A stretch of DNA of 64,000 nucleotides, from positions 1 to 64,000 of the forward strand of contig JAFAFU010000037.1 of NCBI GenBank assembly GCA_023423335.1, given 5' to 3'. Both the position numbers and the translations under genes were made by a program. Numbering within the stretch: the first letter of the stretch is position 1; each line of letters begins with the position of its first letter. Origin of the DNA: Bacillota bacterium (GTDB lineage: Bacteria; Bacillota; Clostridia; Lachnospirales; Lachnospiraceae). Below are positions 7,893 through 17,916 of this stretch, piece by piece. Under the pieces are notes generated by a model, which saw only the letters and a program-made list of their open reading frames with translations, searched no databases and was not told the origin of the DNA.

Positions 7893-10516
7893 TACTCTCC
7901 TTCAATGAACTCCTGGGCTGCTGCTTCATCCCCGATCTCAGGAGCTTCCTTTCGGACATCCAGCTCCTCCAGGTACTCCTCCTCGGATAAATCATTGACT
8001 GCAACGGTACTTTCTTCGTTCAGTTCCTTTTCCAGGTTCAGAATGAGCTCTTCTCCGGTTGCAGCATTATCACTCTCCCTGACCTTGGCGACACTGGCTA
8101 CCGTGATATCCTTTTCCATATCTAAATTGATCAGCTTAACACCGGAGGTAATCCTTCCGAGAACAGAAATATCATTAATCATCAGACGGATAATGATACC
8201 CTCCGTGGTAATGAGCATAACCTCATTGTCTTCATCCACTGCCTTCACACCGATGACGTCCCCTGTTTTCTCCGTGATCTTATAGCATTTTACACCTTTG
8301 CCGCCGCGGCGCTGTACCGTGAATTCTTCCAGCTCGGTTCTCTTTCCCATGCCGTTTTCAGATACAAAGAGCAGGTATTTGCCCTGGGTATGAAGCTGCA
8401 TTCCGATTACCTGGTCGTCTCCGGTTAAGGTCATACCGATAACACCCATGGAGGTTCTTCCGGTCGGTCTGACATCCCGCTCCTCGAAGCGGATACACAT
8501 ACCGTTCTTCGTCACCAGGAAAATTTCTTTCTGGCGGTTGGTGAATTTGACTTCAATTAATTCATCGTCTTCCCGGAGGTTGATTGCTTGAAGTCCGGAC
8601 TTTCTGATGTTTTCATATTCCTTGATCGGAGTCTTTTTGACGATACCGTTTTTCGTTGCCATGAATAGGAAGCGGTCTTCCTTATATTCCTTTAACGGAA
8701 TAATGGCAGTGATTCTCTCTTCCGGAAGCAGTTGAAGCAGATTCACGATTGCCGTACCTCTGGCGGTTCTTCCTGACTCCGGTATCTCATAGGCCTTCAG
8801 CCGGTATACCCTGCCCTTATTCGTAAAGAACATGATATAATGGTGATTTGTCGTCATCAGAAGATCCTCGATAAAATCCTCCTCTATGGTCTGCATACCC
8901 TTAATACCCTTGCCCCCACGATGCTGGCTCTTAAAATTATCAACCGTCATACGTTTGATATAGCCCAGTCTTGTCATGGCAATAACCGTATTTTCATTCG
9001 GAATCATATCCTCCATGGAAATGTCAAATTCATCCGGCCCGATAGAGGTTCTTCTCTCATCACCGAATTTGTCACGAATCAGGGTTATCTCATCCCGGAT
9101 TACTCCAAGCAGTTTCTTTACATCCGCAAGAATCGCCTTGTATTCCTCAATCTTTGCCATAAGCTCGGCAAATTCCGCTTCCAGGCGTTCCCGTTCCAGC
9201 CCGGTCAATGCACGGAGCCTCATATCCGTAATGGCTTGAGCCTGTGCCTCCGATAAGCCGAACCGCTCGATTAACCGCTCCTTCGCAATACCGACATTCC
9301 GTGAAGATCGGATAATATTAATAACCTCATCTATATTATCCAGGGCAATCAGTAATCCCTGTAAGATATGTGCGCGCTCCTCCGCCTTGTTCAAATCGTA
9401 CCTGGTACGTCTCGTTACGACTTCCTTCTGGTGCTGCAGATAATACTCCAGCATCTGGTGAAGGTTAAGTACCCTGGGTTCATTATTAACTAATGCAAGC
9501 ATAATAACGCCGAACGTATCCTGCAGCAGGGTATGCTTATAAAGCTGGTTTAAAATGACATTGGCATTGACATCCCGTCTGAGCTCAATTACAATTCTCA
9601 TGCCGGTCCGGTCAGATTCATCTCTGAGCTCCGTGATACCGTCGACCTTCTTCTCCTTCACCAGCTCGGCTATTTTCTCAATCAGCCTTGCCTTATTCAC
9701 CATGTAGGGAAGCTCGGTAACCAGGATTCTCGGTTTCCCGTTTGACATGGTCTCTATCTCGGTAACCGCACGGACCCGGATCTTACCGCGGCCGGTCCGG
9801 TATGCCTCTTCAATTCCGGATAAACCCAAAATCTGGGCTCCGGTCGGAAAGTCAGGCCCTTTTATGATTTCCAGCAGCTCATCAATATCCGTATCCCGGT
9901 CTTCCTCAATCCGGTTATTGATAATTCTTAAGACACCATTGATAATCTCTTTCAGATTATGGGGCGGTATATTGGTTGCCATACCTACGGCAATACCGGA
10001 GGTTCCGTTTACCAAAAGATTCGGATATCTGGAAGGTAATACAGCTGGCTCCTTCTCGGTCTCATCAAAGTTCGGTGAGAAATCTACCGTATCCTTATTG
10101 ATGTCGGAAAGCATCTCCATGGAGATCTTTGATAAGCGGGCCTCCGTATAACGCATAGCGGCCGCACCGTCTCCGTCAACGGATCCGAAATTTCCATGGC
10201 CGTCAATTAAGGGATATCTGGTAGAAAAATCCTGTGCCAGCTTTACCAATGCTTCATAGATGGAGCTGTCTCCATGGGGATGATATTTACCCATGGTATC
10301 ACCGACAATACGCGCACATTTACGGTGCGGTTTGTCCGGTCCGTTATTCAGCTCGATCATTGCATATAATATTCTTCTTTGTACCGGCTTTAAGCCGTCC
10401 CTTACATCGGGCAGAGCGCGGGCCGCGATTACGGACATGGCATAGTCAATATAAGATGTCTCCATCGTCTTTTTTAAATCGACTTCGTGCACCTTGTCGA
10501 AGATATTCTCTTCCAT
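7892..10516 (-). CDS. gyrA: DNA gyrase subunit A
   Basis: 874 aa, the cleavage and wrapping subunit of gyrase. The N-terminal breakage domain has the quinolone region HPHGDSSIYEALVKLAQ and the catalytic Tyr in MRYTEARL. The C-terminal beta-pinwheel carries the GyrA-box-like QHRGGKG and a second QRRGGKG, with an acidic tail (EEYLEELDVRKEAPEIGDE). It lies 78 bp downstream of gyrB, the usual partner, on the same strand. ATG preceded by GGAGGAAGAGG-like sequence. Confidence 0.98.
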   Translation of the reverse strand: MEENIFDKVHEVDLKKTMETSYIDYAMSVIAARALPDVRDGLKPVQRRILYAMIELNNGPDKPHRKCARIVGDTMGKYHPHGDSSIYEALVKLAQDFSTRYPLIDGHGNFGSVDGDGAAAMRYTEARLSKISMEMLSDINKDTVDFSPNFDETEKEPAVLPSRYPNLLVNGTSGIAVGMATNIPPHNLKEIINGVLRIINNRIEEDRDTDIDELLEIIKGPDFPTGAQILGLSGIEEAYRTGRGKIRVRAVTEIETMSNGKPRILVTELPYMVNKARLIEKIAELVKEKKVDGITELRDESDRTGMRIVIELRRDVNANVILNQLYKHTLLQDTFGVIMLALVNNEPRVLNLHQMLEYYLQHQKEVVTRRTRYDLNKAEERAHILQGLLIALDNIDEVINIIRSSRNVGIAKERLIERFGLSEAQAQAITDMRLRALTGLERERLEAEFAELMAKIEEYKAILADVKKLLGVIRDEITLIRDKFGDERRTSIGPDEFDISMEDMIPNENTVIAMTRLGYIKRMTVDNFKSQHRGGKGIKGMQTIEEDFIEDLLMTTNHHYIMFFTNKGRVYRLKAYEIPESGRTARGTAIVNLLQLLPEERITAIIPLKEYKEDRFLFMATKNGIVKKTPIKEYENIRKSGLQAINLREDDELIEVKFTNRQKEIFLVTKNGMCIRFEERDVRPTGRTSMGVIGMTLTGDDQVIGMQLHTQGKYLLFVSENGMGKRTELEEFTVQRRGGKGVKCYKITEKTGDVIGVKAVDEDNEVMLITTEGIIIRLMINDISVLGRITSGVKLINLDMEKDITVASVAKVRESDNAATGEELILNLEKELNEESTVAVNDLSEEEYLEELDVRKEAPEIGDEAAAQEFIEGE

Positions 10517-10594
10517 TCCTCTTCCTCCGTTATCAACCTTGCTCCACGGCCCTTCGGTACGTATTGCAAGAGTTGTCTGTTAGTTTTACAGAAA

Positions 10595-12505
10595 CTAAAT
10601 ATCCAAATTTCTGACGTACTTGGCATTCGCCTCGATAAATTCCCTTCTGGGCTCAACCTTATCTCCCATCAGCGTGGTGAAGGTAACATCAATCTCCGAA
10701 GATTCCTCTTCATCCATGGTAACCCTTAAGAGAATTCGTTTCTCCGGATCCATCGTAGTGTCCCAGAGCTGCTCCGCATCCATCTCACCAAGACCCTTAT
10801 AACGCTGGATCTTATTGTTGCCGTCCCTTCCGATCTCGATAAGTATCTGGTTAAGCTCCTCGTCACTATACGCATACTTAACATATTTATTCTTCTCCAC
10901 CTTATAAAGCGGCGGCTGTGCCAGGTAAACATATCCCTGTTTAATCAGCTCCGGCATAAACCGGTAGAAGAAGGTCAGCAGCAAGGTGCTGATATGAGCA
11001 CCGTCAACATCTGCATCCGTCATAATAATGATCTTATGGTATCTGAGACGGGATATATCAAAGTCATCCGAGATACCGGTACCGAACGCAGTTATCATTG
11101 CCCTGATCTCATTGTTAACCAATATTTTATCCAAACGCGATTTTTCAACGTTTAATATCTTGCCCCGAAGCGGCAGAATGGCTTGGGTTGCCCGGGATCT
11201 TGCGGTCTTGGCGGAGCCTCCTGCGGAATCTCCCTCAACGATATAAATCTCACTCTTAGCGGGATCCTTCTCCGAACAGTCCGCCAATTTACCGGGAAGG
11301 CTCGAACCCTCAAGTGCGGTCTTTCTTCTGGTCAGATCTCTGGCTTTTCTTGCCGCATCTCTGGCCCGCTGGGCCAGGATAGCTTTCTCGCAGATTAATC
11401 TGGCGACTGCCGGATTCTGCTCAAGGAAATACGTAAGCTGTTCACTGACAACACTCTCCACAGCACCTCTGGCTTCCGAGTTGCCCAGCTTCTGCTTGGT
11501 CTGCCCTTCAAACTGGGGCTCCGGTATCTTGATGCTGATAATTGCTGTCAGCCCTTCCCGGATATCCTCACCTGTCAAATTCACCTCGTTATCCTTCAGG
11601 AATTTCTGCCCTCTTGCGTAATCATTGAAGGTCTTTGTCAATGCATTCTTAAATCCGATCAGGTGGGTTCCACCCTCCGGTGTCGTAATATTATTGACAA
11701 AACTGTAGACTCCTTCCGAATAGGACCCGTTATGCTGCATCGCAACCTCAACATACACCGCATCCCTCTGACCTTCACAATAGATGATATCCTGATAAGC
11801 GGGATCTTTATGACGATTCAGGTATTCAACATATTCCTTGATACCACCGGCATAATGGAAGTCTCTTTCCTTGATTTCCTCTTCCCGTATATCATGGAGC
11901 CGAATTCTTAAATTCTTGGTAAGAAACGCCATCTCTCTGAGACGCTGTTTTAATAAATCAAACTCATAAACGGTTTCTTCAAAAATCTCCTTATCCGGCA
12001 GAAAGGTAACCTTCGTGCCCTGCTCCTCGGTCTCACCAATCTCCTTTAATGGGCAGACAACCTTACCCCTCTCATATTTCTGATAATATTTCTTGCCCTC
12101 TGTGCTGATCTCAACCTCCAGCCACTCGGACAGTGCGTTAACAACGGACGCACCTACTCCATGCAAGCCTCCGGATACCTTGTATCCTCCACCGCCGAAT
12201 TTACCGCCGGCATGCAATATCGTAAATACCACCTCTACCGCAGGAATGCCCTTTTTCTGGTTAATTCCAACCGGGATTCCCCGGCCGTTATCGACAACCG
12301 TGACGGAATTGTCCTTATTGATGGTTACGTCAATGGTATCGCAAAAACCGGCAAGAGCTTCGTCCACTGAATTATCTACGATTTCATAAACCAGATGGTG
12401 TAATCCCTTAGAGGACGTGGAACCGATATACATACCCGGTCTTTTCCTTACCGCCTCCAAGCCCTCCAATATTTGAATTTGATCTGCGCCGTATTCGTTA
12501 CTCAT
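10595..12505 (-). CDS. gyrB: DNA gyrase subunit B
   Basis: 636 aa from ATG 12505, which has GGGAGG five bases upstream; the frame runs farther upstream but without a ribosome site. GHKL ATPase motifs: VDNSVDEALAG, DNGRGIPVG, and GGGGYKVSGGLHGVGASVVNA (split here only by position). The TOPRIM domain has EGDSAGGSAK and DADVDGAHI for metal binding; the C-terminal QRYKGLGEM follows. It forms the A2B2 gyrase with GyrA. The order recF-gyrB-gyrA after dnaN is classic for Firmicutes. Confidence 0.98.
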   Translation of the reverse strand: MSNEYGADQIQILEGLEAVRKRPGMYIGSTSSKGLHHLVYEIVDNSVDEALAGFCDTIDVTINKDNSVTVVDNGRGIPVGINQKKGIPAVEVVFTILHAGGKFGGGGYKVSGGLHGVGASVVNALSEWLEVEISTEGKKYYQKYERGKVVCPLKEIGETEEQGTKVTFLPDKEIFEETVYEFDLLKQRLREMAFLTKNLRIRLHDIREEEIKERDFHYAGGIKEYVEYLNRHKDPAYQDIIYCEGQRDAVYVEVAMQHNGSYSEGVYSFVNNITTPEGGTHLIGFKNALTKTFNDYARGQKFLKDNEVNLTGEDIREGLTAIISIKIPEPQFEGQTKQKLGNSEARGAVESVVSEQLTYFLEQNPAVARLICEKAILAQRARDAARKARDLTRRKTALEGSSLPGKLADCSEKDPAKSEIYIVEGDSAGGSAKTARSRATQAILPLRGKILNVEKSRLDKILVNNEIRAMITAFGTGISDDFDISRLRYHKIIIMTDADVDGAHISTLLLTFFYRFMPELIKQGYVYLAQPPLYKVEKNKYVKYAYSDEELNQILIEIGRDGNNKIQRYKGLGEMDAEQLWDTTMDPEKRILLRVTMDEEESSEIDVTFTTLMGDKVEPRREFIEANAKYVRNLDI

Positions 12506-12595
12506 TTTTACCTCCCTATGCCTTATAAGCATTTGTCTGCTTGCAGACATTTTCCCGTAAACCGGGTCTAAACCTGCCGTACCTCATACTGAATA

Positions 12596-13681
12596 TTAAT
12601 TTTCACTTGTAACCGTGCCGTTTACGACATGGAAAATCTTATTATATTCAAACCTGTGGTTAACAAATTCCTCTAACCCGGTACAGGTTATGATGGTCTG
12701 TATTTCTCCGATACTATTTAACAGATGGTTCTGCCGGCTCCGGTCCAGCTCGGACAAAACATCATCCAGCAGCAATACCGGGTTTTCCTTAATGACAGCC
12801 TTTACCAATTCTATTTCCGCCAGCTTACAGGATAGGGCGGCTGTTCTTTGCTGTCCCTGGGAACCGTATCTGCGGATATCCACCTCATTTACGATAAATG
12901 ACATATCGTCCCTATGGGGTCCGGTATTCGTCATTTTTAATGCCAGGTCCCTATCGACAGAATTTCTTAATTTCTCATCAAACTCATGAAAACTGATATT
13001 CGGTTCGTACTTAAGAAGCAGTTCTTCCTTCCCGCCGGTCAGTTTCTTATGTATGGGCATGGTAAGCTCGTTCAATTCCAGAATGAATTCCTGCCTGGCA
13101 GTTATGATATATCTTCCGTGCTCCGTGAGCTTTGCGTCCCATATATAAAGTGTATCCAATAAATTCCTGTTAAATCCTATCTGCTTTAACAAGTTGTTTC
13201 TTTGAACCAGTGCTTTATTATAATTTGCCAGATGATAAAGATATACCTTATCAAGCTGGCATAATTCCAAATCTAAGAATCTCCTTCGCTCTCCCGGTCC
13301 GTCCTTGATGATATAAAGATCCTCCGGCGAAAAAAACACAAGGTTAAGCATACCAAACAATTCACCTTGTCTTTTGATCGGGATTCCGTCTATGGCAACC
13401 CCCTTGGCCTTATTTTTCTTTAAATGCAGATCAATCCGGTGTGTAATCTGGTTTTTTTCAATCAAAATACGGACATGGGCTTCTTCCTCCCCAAACCTGA
13501 TAACCTCCCTGTCCTTACTCCCCCGGTGCGACTTCGTGGTTCCCCCCAAATAGACAGACTCTAATATATTTGTTTTTCCTTGAGCATTTTCCCCATAAAG
13601 AATATTGGTACCTCTATGAAACTGTAGATCAAGCCGGTCATAATTCCTATAGTCCTTCAGTTCCAATGACTTTACAATCAT
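12596..13681 (-). CDS. recF: DNA replication and repair protein RecF
   Basis: 361-aa SMC-like ATPase that helps load RecA at gaps. Walker A GENAQGKTN (about 31-39), ABC-type signature SQGQQRTAALS and Walker B PVLLLDDVLSELD are all intact. Start ATG at 13681, 20 bp after the S4-domain gene, in the dnaA-dnaN-yaaA-recF-gyrB-gyrA cluster. Confidence 0.97.
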   Translation of the reverse strand: MIVKSLELKDYRNYDRLDLQFHRGTNILYGENAQGKTNILESVYLGGTTKSHRGSKDREVIRFGEEEAHVRILIEKNQITHRIDLHLKKNKAKGVAIDGIPIKRQGELFGMLNLVFFSPEDLYIIKDGPGERRRFLDLELCQLDKVYLYHLANYNKALVQRNNLLKQIGFNRNLLDTLYIWDAKLTEHGRYIITARQEFILELNELTMPIHKKLTGGKEELLLKYEPNISFHEFDEKLRNSVDRDLALKMTNTGPHRDDMSFIVNEVDIRRYGSQGQQRTAALSCKLAEIELVKAVIKENPVLLLDDVLSELDRSRQNHLLNSIGEIQTIITCTGLEEFVNHRFEYNKIFHVVNGTVTSEN

Positions 13682-13701
13682 ATCTGCACCATCATTTCTC
13701 T

Positions 13702-13911
13702 TTACTTAATAATTTTAATCTGTTCTCCGCCATACTCAACCAGGTCGCCGTCATAGAGCTTCTTGCCTCTTTGAATTTCTACATTACCATTTACTTTAAC
13801 TCTTCCATCCAAAATCTCATTTTTCGCATCGATTCCGGAAGCGGCCAGTCCGGCCGCTTTTAAAGCCTGTCCCAGCTTGATGTATTCTTCTCTTAATTTG
13901 ATTTGATGCAT
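13702..13911 (-). CDS. yaaA: S4 domain RNA-binding protein YaaA
   Basis: 69 aa from ATG 13911, matching the roughly 70-aa length of the family. The S4 fold is clear: IKLGQALKAAGLAASGIDAKNEILDGRVKVNG and the strand EYGGEQIKI. An upstream in-frame ATG (13968) would add 19 residues unlike the family. It sits between dnaN and recF as in Bacillus, where the homologue is linked to 50S ribosome assembly. Confidence 0.93.
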   Translation of the reverse strand: MHQIKLREEYIKLGQALKAAGLAASGIDAKNEILDGRVKVNGNVEIQRGKKLYDGDLVEYGGEQIKIIK

Positions 13912-13973
13912 TCTCTTGCTCCGTTCCTCCGCCGCGTGCGGTGCCTGCTTCCTGTGACCTAACTGCATGCTGA

Positions 13974-15083
13974 CTATGCTACAACATTAATATTAACAGG
14001 TAATATCAAATAAATGTATGACTGCTCCTTATCACGGATGAAACAGGGCGCCTTTGCATTGATTAAATAGATGTCCACGTTCTCATCATCAATAACGCGG
14101 AGGGCATCCAAAAGAAATTTCGGATTAAAGCCGATAATGATATCTTTACCCTCTTTCGTGATATCAATTTCTTCATTCATGGAACCAATCGCAGTATTAA
14201 TTTTCAATTCAAATTCATTATTCTTTATATCTATGATAATTGGCTTCTTATCTGTTTCCCTGATTAAAAGGGATGCTCTCTCTATACAGCTCTGAAGCTC
14301 TTTCTTATTAATCGTAACCTTTGTTTCATAATCGCTGGATAACATCTGATCAATTCTGTAATACTCACCCTCAATCAATCTTGATAAAACAACCGTATCA
14401 TCAAATTCAAACAATACATGCTTATCCGTAAAAAAAATGTTAACCAGGGAAGAGACTTCGCCGGATAATATCTTACTGATTTCATTCAAGGTTTTACCAG
14501 GAACAATAACCTTCCTGTCTTCATATTCATCCTTCATGATAATTTTGCGGATCGATATTCTATGTCCGTCCAGAGAAATTACTCTAAGCTCATTTTTTTT
14601 GATTTCAAACAATTCTCCGGTCATAATCTTGTTACTCTCATTATCTGAGATTGAGAAAACCGTCTGGCGAATTAATTCCTTCAATGAGAACTGGGATAAA
14701 ACAACCGCGTTTTCTTTTTCAATCTTCGGAAGGTAGGGAAATTCTTCTCCGGATCTTCCGGAAATAGAGAATTTCGCTTTTTCACAAATGATTTCCGTTA
14801 TAAAATTATCGTCCGTAGAAATATGGACCTCATTTTCCGGAAGTCTTCTGACTATTTCTGAAAACACCTTGGCATTTAAAGCCACGGTACCACTATTAAA
14901 AACCGTGCCCTTTACCAGAGTTTCTATCCCAAGCTCCATATCATTGGCGATTAATTTAATGCTTTGATCCTTAGCTTCTATAATCAGACATTCCAGTATA
15001 GGCATAGTTGATTTTACAGGAACAGCTTTAAGAACAATATTAACACTGTTCAATAAATCTGATTTCTGACATTGGATTTTCAT
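13974..15083 (-). CDS. dnaN: DNA polymerase III beta subunit (sliding clamp)
   Basis: 369 aa from ATG 15083 (MKIQCQKSDLL), preceded by AAGGGAG; the longer frame to 15104 lacks a ribosome site. Three clamp repeats are evident, with SGRSGEEFPYLP, DGHRISIRK and a C-terminal YLILPVN that forms part of the partner-binding pocket region. It encircles DNA and tethers PolC/DnaE. Second gene of the dnaA-dnaN unit, downstream of origin-like sequence. Confidence 0.98.
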   Translation of the reverse strand: MKIQCQKSDLLNSVNIVLKAVPVKSTMPILECLIIEAKDQSIKLIANDMELGIETLVKGTVFNSGTVALNAKVFSEIVRRLPENEVHISTDDNFITEIICEKAKFSISGRSGEEFPYLPKIEKENAVVLSQFSLKELIRQTVFSISDNESNKIMTGELFEIKKNELRVISLDGHRISIRKIIMKDEYEDRKVIVPGKTLNEISKILSGEVSSLVNIFFTDKHVLFEFDDTVVLSRLIEGEYYRIDQMLSSDYETKVTINKKELQSCIERASLLIRETDKKPIIIDIKNNEFELKINTAIGSMNEEIDITKEGKDIIIGFNPKFLLDALRVIDDENVDIYLINAKAPCFIRDKEQSYIYLILPVNINVVA

Positions 15084-15358
15084 ATGTGTATAATCTCCCT
15101 TCACGTGTGATGGATAAATATATAATAGATTCTTAGTAGTACTAGTATTAAGGGATGTGAATTTGTTGAAAACTGTGTTTCTGCCTTAAGAATCAGCATT
15201 TGAAGTAATTGATAACACTGTCTGATTCTCTTGGAAAAAACGTGGATAGGCTTTATTTCTTTCACAGCCAAAGATTGGAAATTTATTAGTTCACGATAAA
15301 TCTACAGGATATCAACCACTTATCAACGAAAAAAGAAACAGCGGGTCTGCGGTTTTAT
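15084..15358. other. dnaA-dnaN intergenic part of the origin
   Basis: 275 bp of AT-rich DNA without a gene. Weak DnaA-box-like sequences are seen: TTATCAACG near 15320, CTATCCACG (complement) near 15241 and TTTTCAACA (complement) near 15160. A bipartite origin with boxes on both sides of dnaA is the Bacillus model, so this may be its second half. The dnaN promoter must also lie here. Confidence 0.5.
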
Positions 15359-16711
15359 TTATTCCGGGTTAATCTTTTTTATTAATACGTCAATTGTATT
15401 ATGTATGGAGGCATCTGAGTTCATATCCGTATTCACCTTTTCGCAGCCATGCAGTACGGTGGAATGATCCCGGTTGCCAAGGTTTTTACCTATTTCCGTA
15501 ACAGACATATCGGTAAGACGGCGGCACAGGTACATAACCATCTGACGGGGATAAGAAATATTCCTGCTTTTATCCTTGGAATAGATTTCAGCAGGGGTAA
15601 TATTATAATGCTCGGATACTACATCTACAATAAGTTCCGGAGTAATTATCTTCTTTTCGTTCGGAGAAATAATATCCTGAAGGGCTTCTTCTGCCAGCAA
15701 AAGATTTAATTCTCTCTTCTTAAGTCTGGAAAATGCAACAATCTTGGTCAATGCGCCTTCCAGCTCACGGATATTGGACTTAATATTATTGGCGATATAA
15801 CGAAGAACCTCCTCATCAATCTTATAACCGTCCAATTCTTCTTTTTTCTGAAGAATTGCCATTCTTGTCTCATAATCCGGAGACTGTATATCCGCCATCA
15901 GCCCATGTTCAAAACGGGACCGGAGCCTGTCCTCCAAAGTAAGCATTTCCTTAGGGGGACGGTCACTGGAAATGATAATCTGCTTCTTAGATTCATGAAG
16001 CGTATTAAACGTATGGAAAAACTCCTCCTGGGTGCTTTCCTTTCCTATAATAAATTGGATGTCATCAATAAGAAGAATATCGATACTGCGATATTTCTCA
16101 CGAAACTGCATCGTCGTCTTCTTCTGGATGGAATCAATCAGTTCATTCGTAAATTTTTCACTGGTTACATACAACACCTTTGTGTCAGGATTCTGGCTTA
16201 ACACAAAATGTGCGATCGAATGCATCAAATGGGTTTTCCCAAGGCCAACGCCGCCGTATATAAAAAGAGGGTTATAAATCTCTCCCGGATTCTCAGCTAC
16301 AGCCAGGGAAGCAGCTCTGGCAAATTCATTATTGCCGCCGACTACGAAGGTGTCAAAGGTATATCTGGGATTTAAAAACGTAGGAACATTACCGGTCTTC
16401 TTCACAGCTACCGGTTCCGCTTTCTTTTCAGAGGAATCAATCTGGCTTGCCAGTACGAATTTTACATCATAGGGATCATTCATGATCTCTTCTATGGACA
16501 CCTTTAATAAAAGCTCGTATTTATTCCGTATGATATTGATACTGGGAGGTCCGATCCGCTCATCATTAATTAAAATAGTAATGACATGATCCGTTACATC
16601 ATATACCTTCAAAGGCTTCAGCCAGGTATTATAGGATACCTCGGTAATGCCATATTCGGATATCAGATATTTCAGTATATCATCCCATTTTGTTAATATT
16701 AAATTCTTCAT
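15359..16711 (-). CDS. dnaA: Chromosomal replication initiator DnaA
   Basis: 450 aa. Domain I (1-80) is the helicase-loading and oligomerisation region. The linker is short. The AAA+ domain has Walker A GGVGLGKTHLMHSI and Walker B ILLIDDIQF. The DNA-binding domain IV ends with YPRQMVMYLCRRLTDMSV and the box-recognition motif NRDHSTVLHGC. ATG follows GGAGTGTAACC. A stable hairpin lies just upstream of the ribosome site. It binds the boxes at 16919..17104 and unwinds oriC. Confidence 0.98.
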   Translation of the reverse strand: MKNLILTKWDDILKYLISEYGITEVSYNTWLKPLKVYDVTDHVITILINDERIGPPSINIIRNKYELLLKVSIEEIMNDPYDVKFVLASQIDSSEKKAEPVAVKKTGNVPTFLNPRYTFDTFVVGGNNEFARAASLAVAENPGEIYNPLFIYGGVGLGKTHLMHSIAHFVLSQNPDTKVLYVTSEKFTNELIDSIQKKTTMQFREKYRSIDILLIDDIQFIIGKESTQEEFFHTFNTLHESKKQIIISSDRPPKEMLTLEDRLRSRFEHGLMADIQSPDYETRMAILQKKEELDGYKIDEEVLRYIANNIKSNIRELEGALTKIVAFSRLKKRELNLLLAEEALQDIISPNEKKIITPELIVDVVSEHYNITPAEIYSKDKSRNISYPRQMVMYLCRRLTDMSVTEIGKNLGNRDHSTVLHGCEKVNTDMNSDASIHNTIDVLIKKINPE

Positions 16712-16724
16712 GGTTACACTCCAT

Positions 16725-16740
16725 GCTGCCGCAAGGCAGC
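16725..16740 (-). promoter_or_regulatory. Hairpin in the dnaA mRNA leader
   Basis: GCTGCC-TTGC-GGCAGC is a perfect 6-bp GC-rich stem, ending two bases before the GGAG ribosome site of dnaA. Its position could influence translation initiation. It has no U tract, so it is not a terminator. Confidence 0.5.
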
Positions 16741-16741
16741 T

Positions 16742-17117
16742 AATTTAATCTGCAAAAAGCGCATTCTCGTTCTTTTTGCTGGTTGAATGCTTTTTTTCAA
16801 CCTATGTCTATCGATACTCACATAAATATATATTATAACAGATTACTTAAATTTTCAATGGTTATTATGGCATTCTTCTTTCTTAATTTAAAAGAAAAAA
16901 GTTTAAATTAATTTTCGATGTGGAAAAGAGGGATGAACGTATACACATTAATAACATAAGCAAAATGTTATTATAATCGCGGAAAAAGAACAGGCAGGAG
17001 TAAAAATCACACTGCTTATCCACAAAATACAAAAGGTTATCAACATAACACCATATATATAAGGTAGAAACAGGTTTTGCACAGGAGGCAAAAGGTTATC
17101 GACAGTAAAATATCTAC
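16742..17117. other. Replication origin oriC, upstream part
   Basis: About 375 bp of very AT-rich, gene-free DNA between divergent dnaA and rpmH. DnaA boxes: perfect TTATCCACA at 17016..17024 (+); TTATCAACA at 17037..17045 (+); TTATCGACA at 17096..17104 (+); TTTTCCACA at 16927..16919 (-). Runs of A/T near 16840-16915 are candidates for the unwinding element. Gene direction flips here, all minus on the left and plus on the right, as expected for a bidirectional origin. Confidence 0.88.
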
Positions 17118-17146
17118 TTGACGTAAGAAGGGATTACGAATATAAT
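17118..17146 (+). promoter_or_regulatory. rpmH promoter
   Basis: TTGACG (17118..17123), 17-bp spacer, perfect TATAAT (17141..17146). It lies immediately after the last DnaA box (17096..17104), so DnaA binding could affect it. Confidence 0.85.
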
Positions 17147-17228
17147 AGACGTGATATTCCAAAATGCAAAGTAAAATAGATAAAGTTCGCTTTTCAAGTG
17201 CCGGTTCAGATAAAGGAGGTGCATATCA

Positions 17229-17363
17229 ATGAAAATGACATTCCAACCGAAGAAGAGACAGAGATCTAAGGTTCATGGTTTCAGAGCAAGAATGAGTTCC
17301 GCAGGGGGCAGAAAAGTATTAGCTGCAAGAAGAGCAAAAGGAAGAAAGAAGCTTACTGCTTAA
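17229..17363 (+). CDS. rpmH: 50S ribosomal protein L34
   Basis: 44-aa, highly basic ribosomal protein beginning MKMTFQPKKRQRSK and containing the family hallmark HGFRARMSSAGGRKVLAARR. AAAGGAGG precedes ATG by nine bases. First gene of the rpmH-rnpA-yidD-yidC-jag group that faces dnaA across oriC. Confidence 0.98.
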   Translation: MKMTFQPKKRQRSKVHGFRARMSSAGGRKVLAARRAKGRKKLTA

Positions 17364-17372
17364 GGTAAAATC

Positions 17373-17397
17373 AGGTCGCATTATTGTGGCCTTTTCT
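17373..17397 (+). terminator. Weak terminator or attenuator after rpmH
   Basis: AGGTCGC pairs with GTGGCCT (two G-U pairs) across a 6-nt loop, followed by TTTTCTTCT. It could lower read-through from the strong rpmH promoter into rnpA. Confidence 0.45.
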
Positions 17398-17500
17398 TCT
17401 AGTATCATGTAGAAAATGTTGGAAGTTTGTTCTTGCGTCATCAAAGCGTGTGAGCATGCTTGGCACGAACCAACACTAAGGGAAGATATGTTTGGGTAGT

Positions 17501-17848
17501 ATGAAAAAGACAGAAAGCTTAAAAAATAATTCAGAATATAGAGAGATATATCAAACCGGCAAATCCTTTGCAAATAAGTTTTTGATTATGTATGTCAAAA
17601 ATAATGGGTTTAGTGGTAACCGTCTTGGAATATCGGTGAGCAAAAAAGTTGGTAACAGTGTGGTCAGGCACAGGCTGACCAGGTTAATCAGGGAAAGCTA
17701 TCGGCTGTCGGAAGATCAGATTATAAGCGGATTGGACATAGTAGTTGTCGCAAGAGTAAATGCTAAAGGTAAAAATTACAGCGAAATCGATAGTGCATTC
17801 ATGCATCTTATAAAGCTCCATAAGATTGGGAGAGCAAGCAGCATTTGA
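17501..17848 (+). CDS. rnpA: Ribonuclease P protein component
   Basis: 115 aa from ATG 17501 (MKKTESLKNN), the start that agrees with the family. A TTG nine bases upstream (17492) is better spaced from GGGAAG and may be used. The RNR motif region NRLGISVSKKVGNSVVRHRLTRLIRESYR binds RNase P RNA and the 5' leader of precursor tRNA. Conserved neighbour of rpmH and yidD. Confidence 0.96.
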   Translation: MKKTESLKNNSEYREIYQTGKSFANKFLIMYVKNNGFSGNRLGISVSKKVGNSVVRHRLTRLIRESYRLSEDQIISGLDIVVVARVNAKGKNYSEIDSAFMHLIKLHKIGRASSI

Positions 17849-17916
17849 TTTAGGACAAGAAGAAATAGCATATTATTTCATCTTGTTGGTATAGAGAGAA
17901 AACAAGAGGTAATGAA

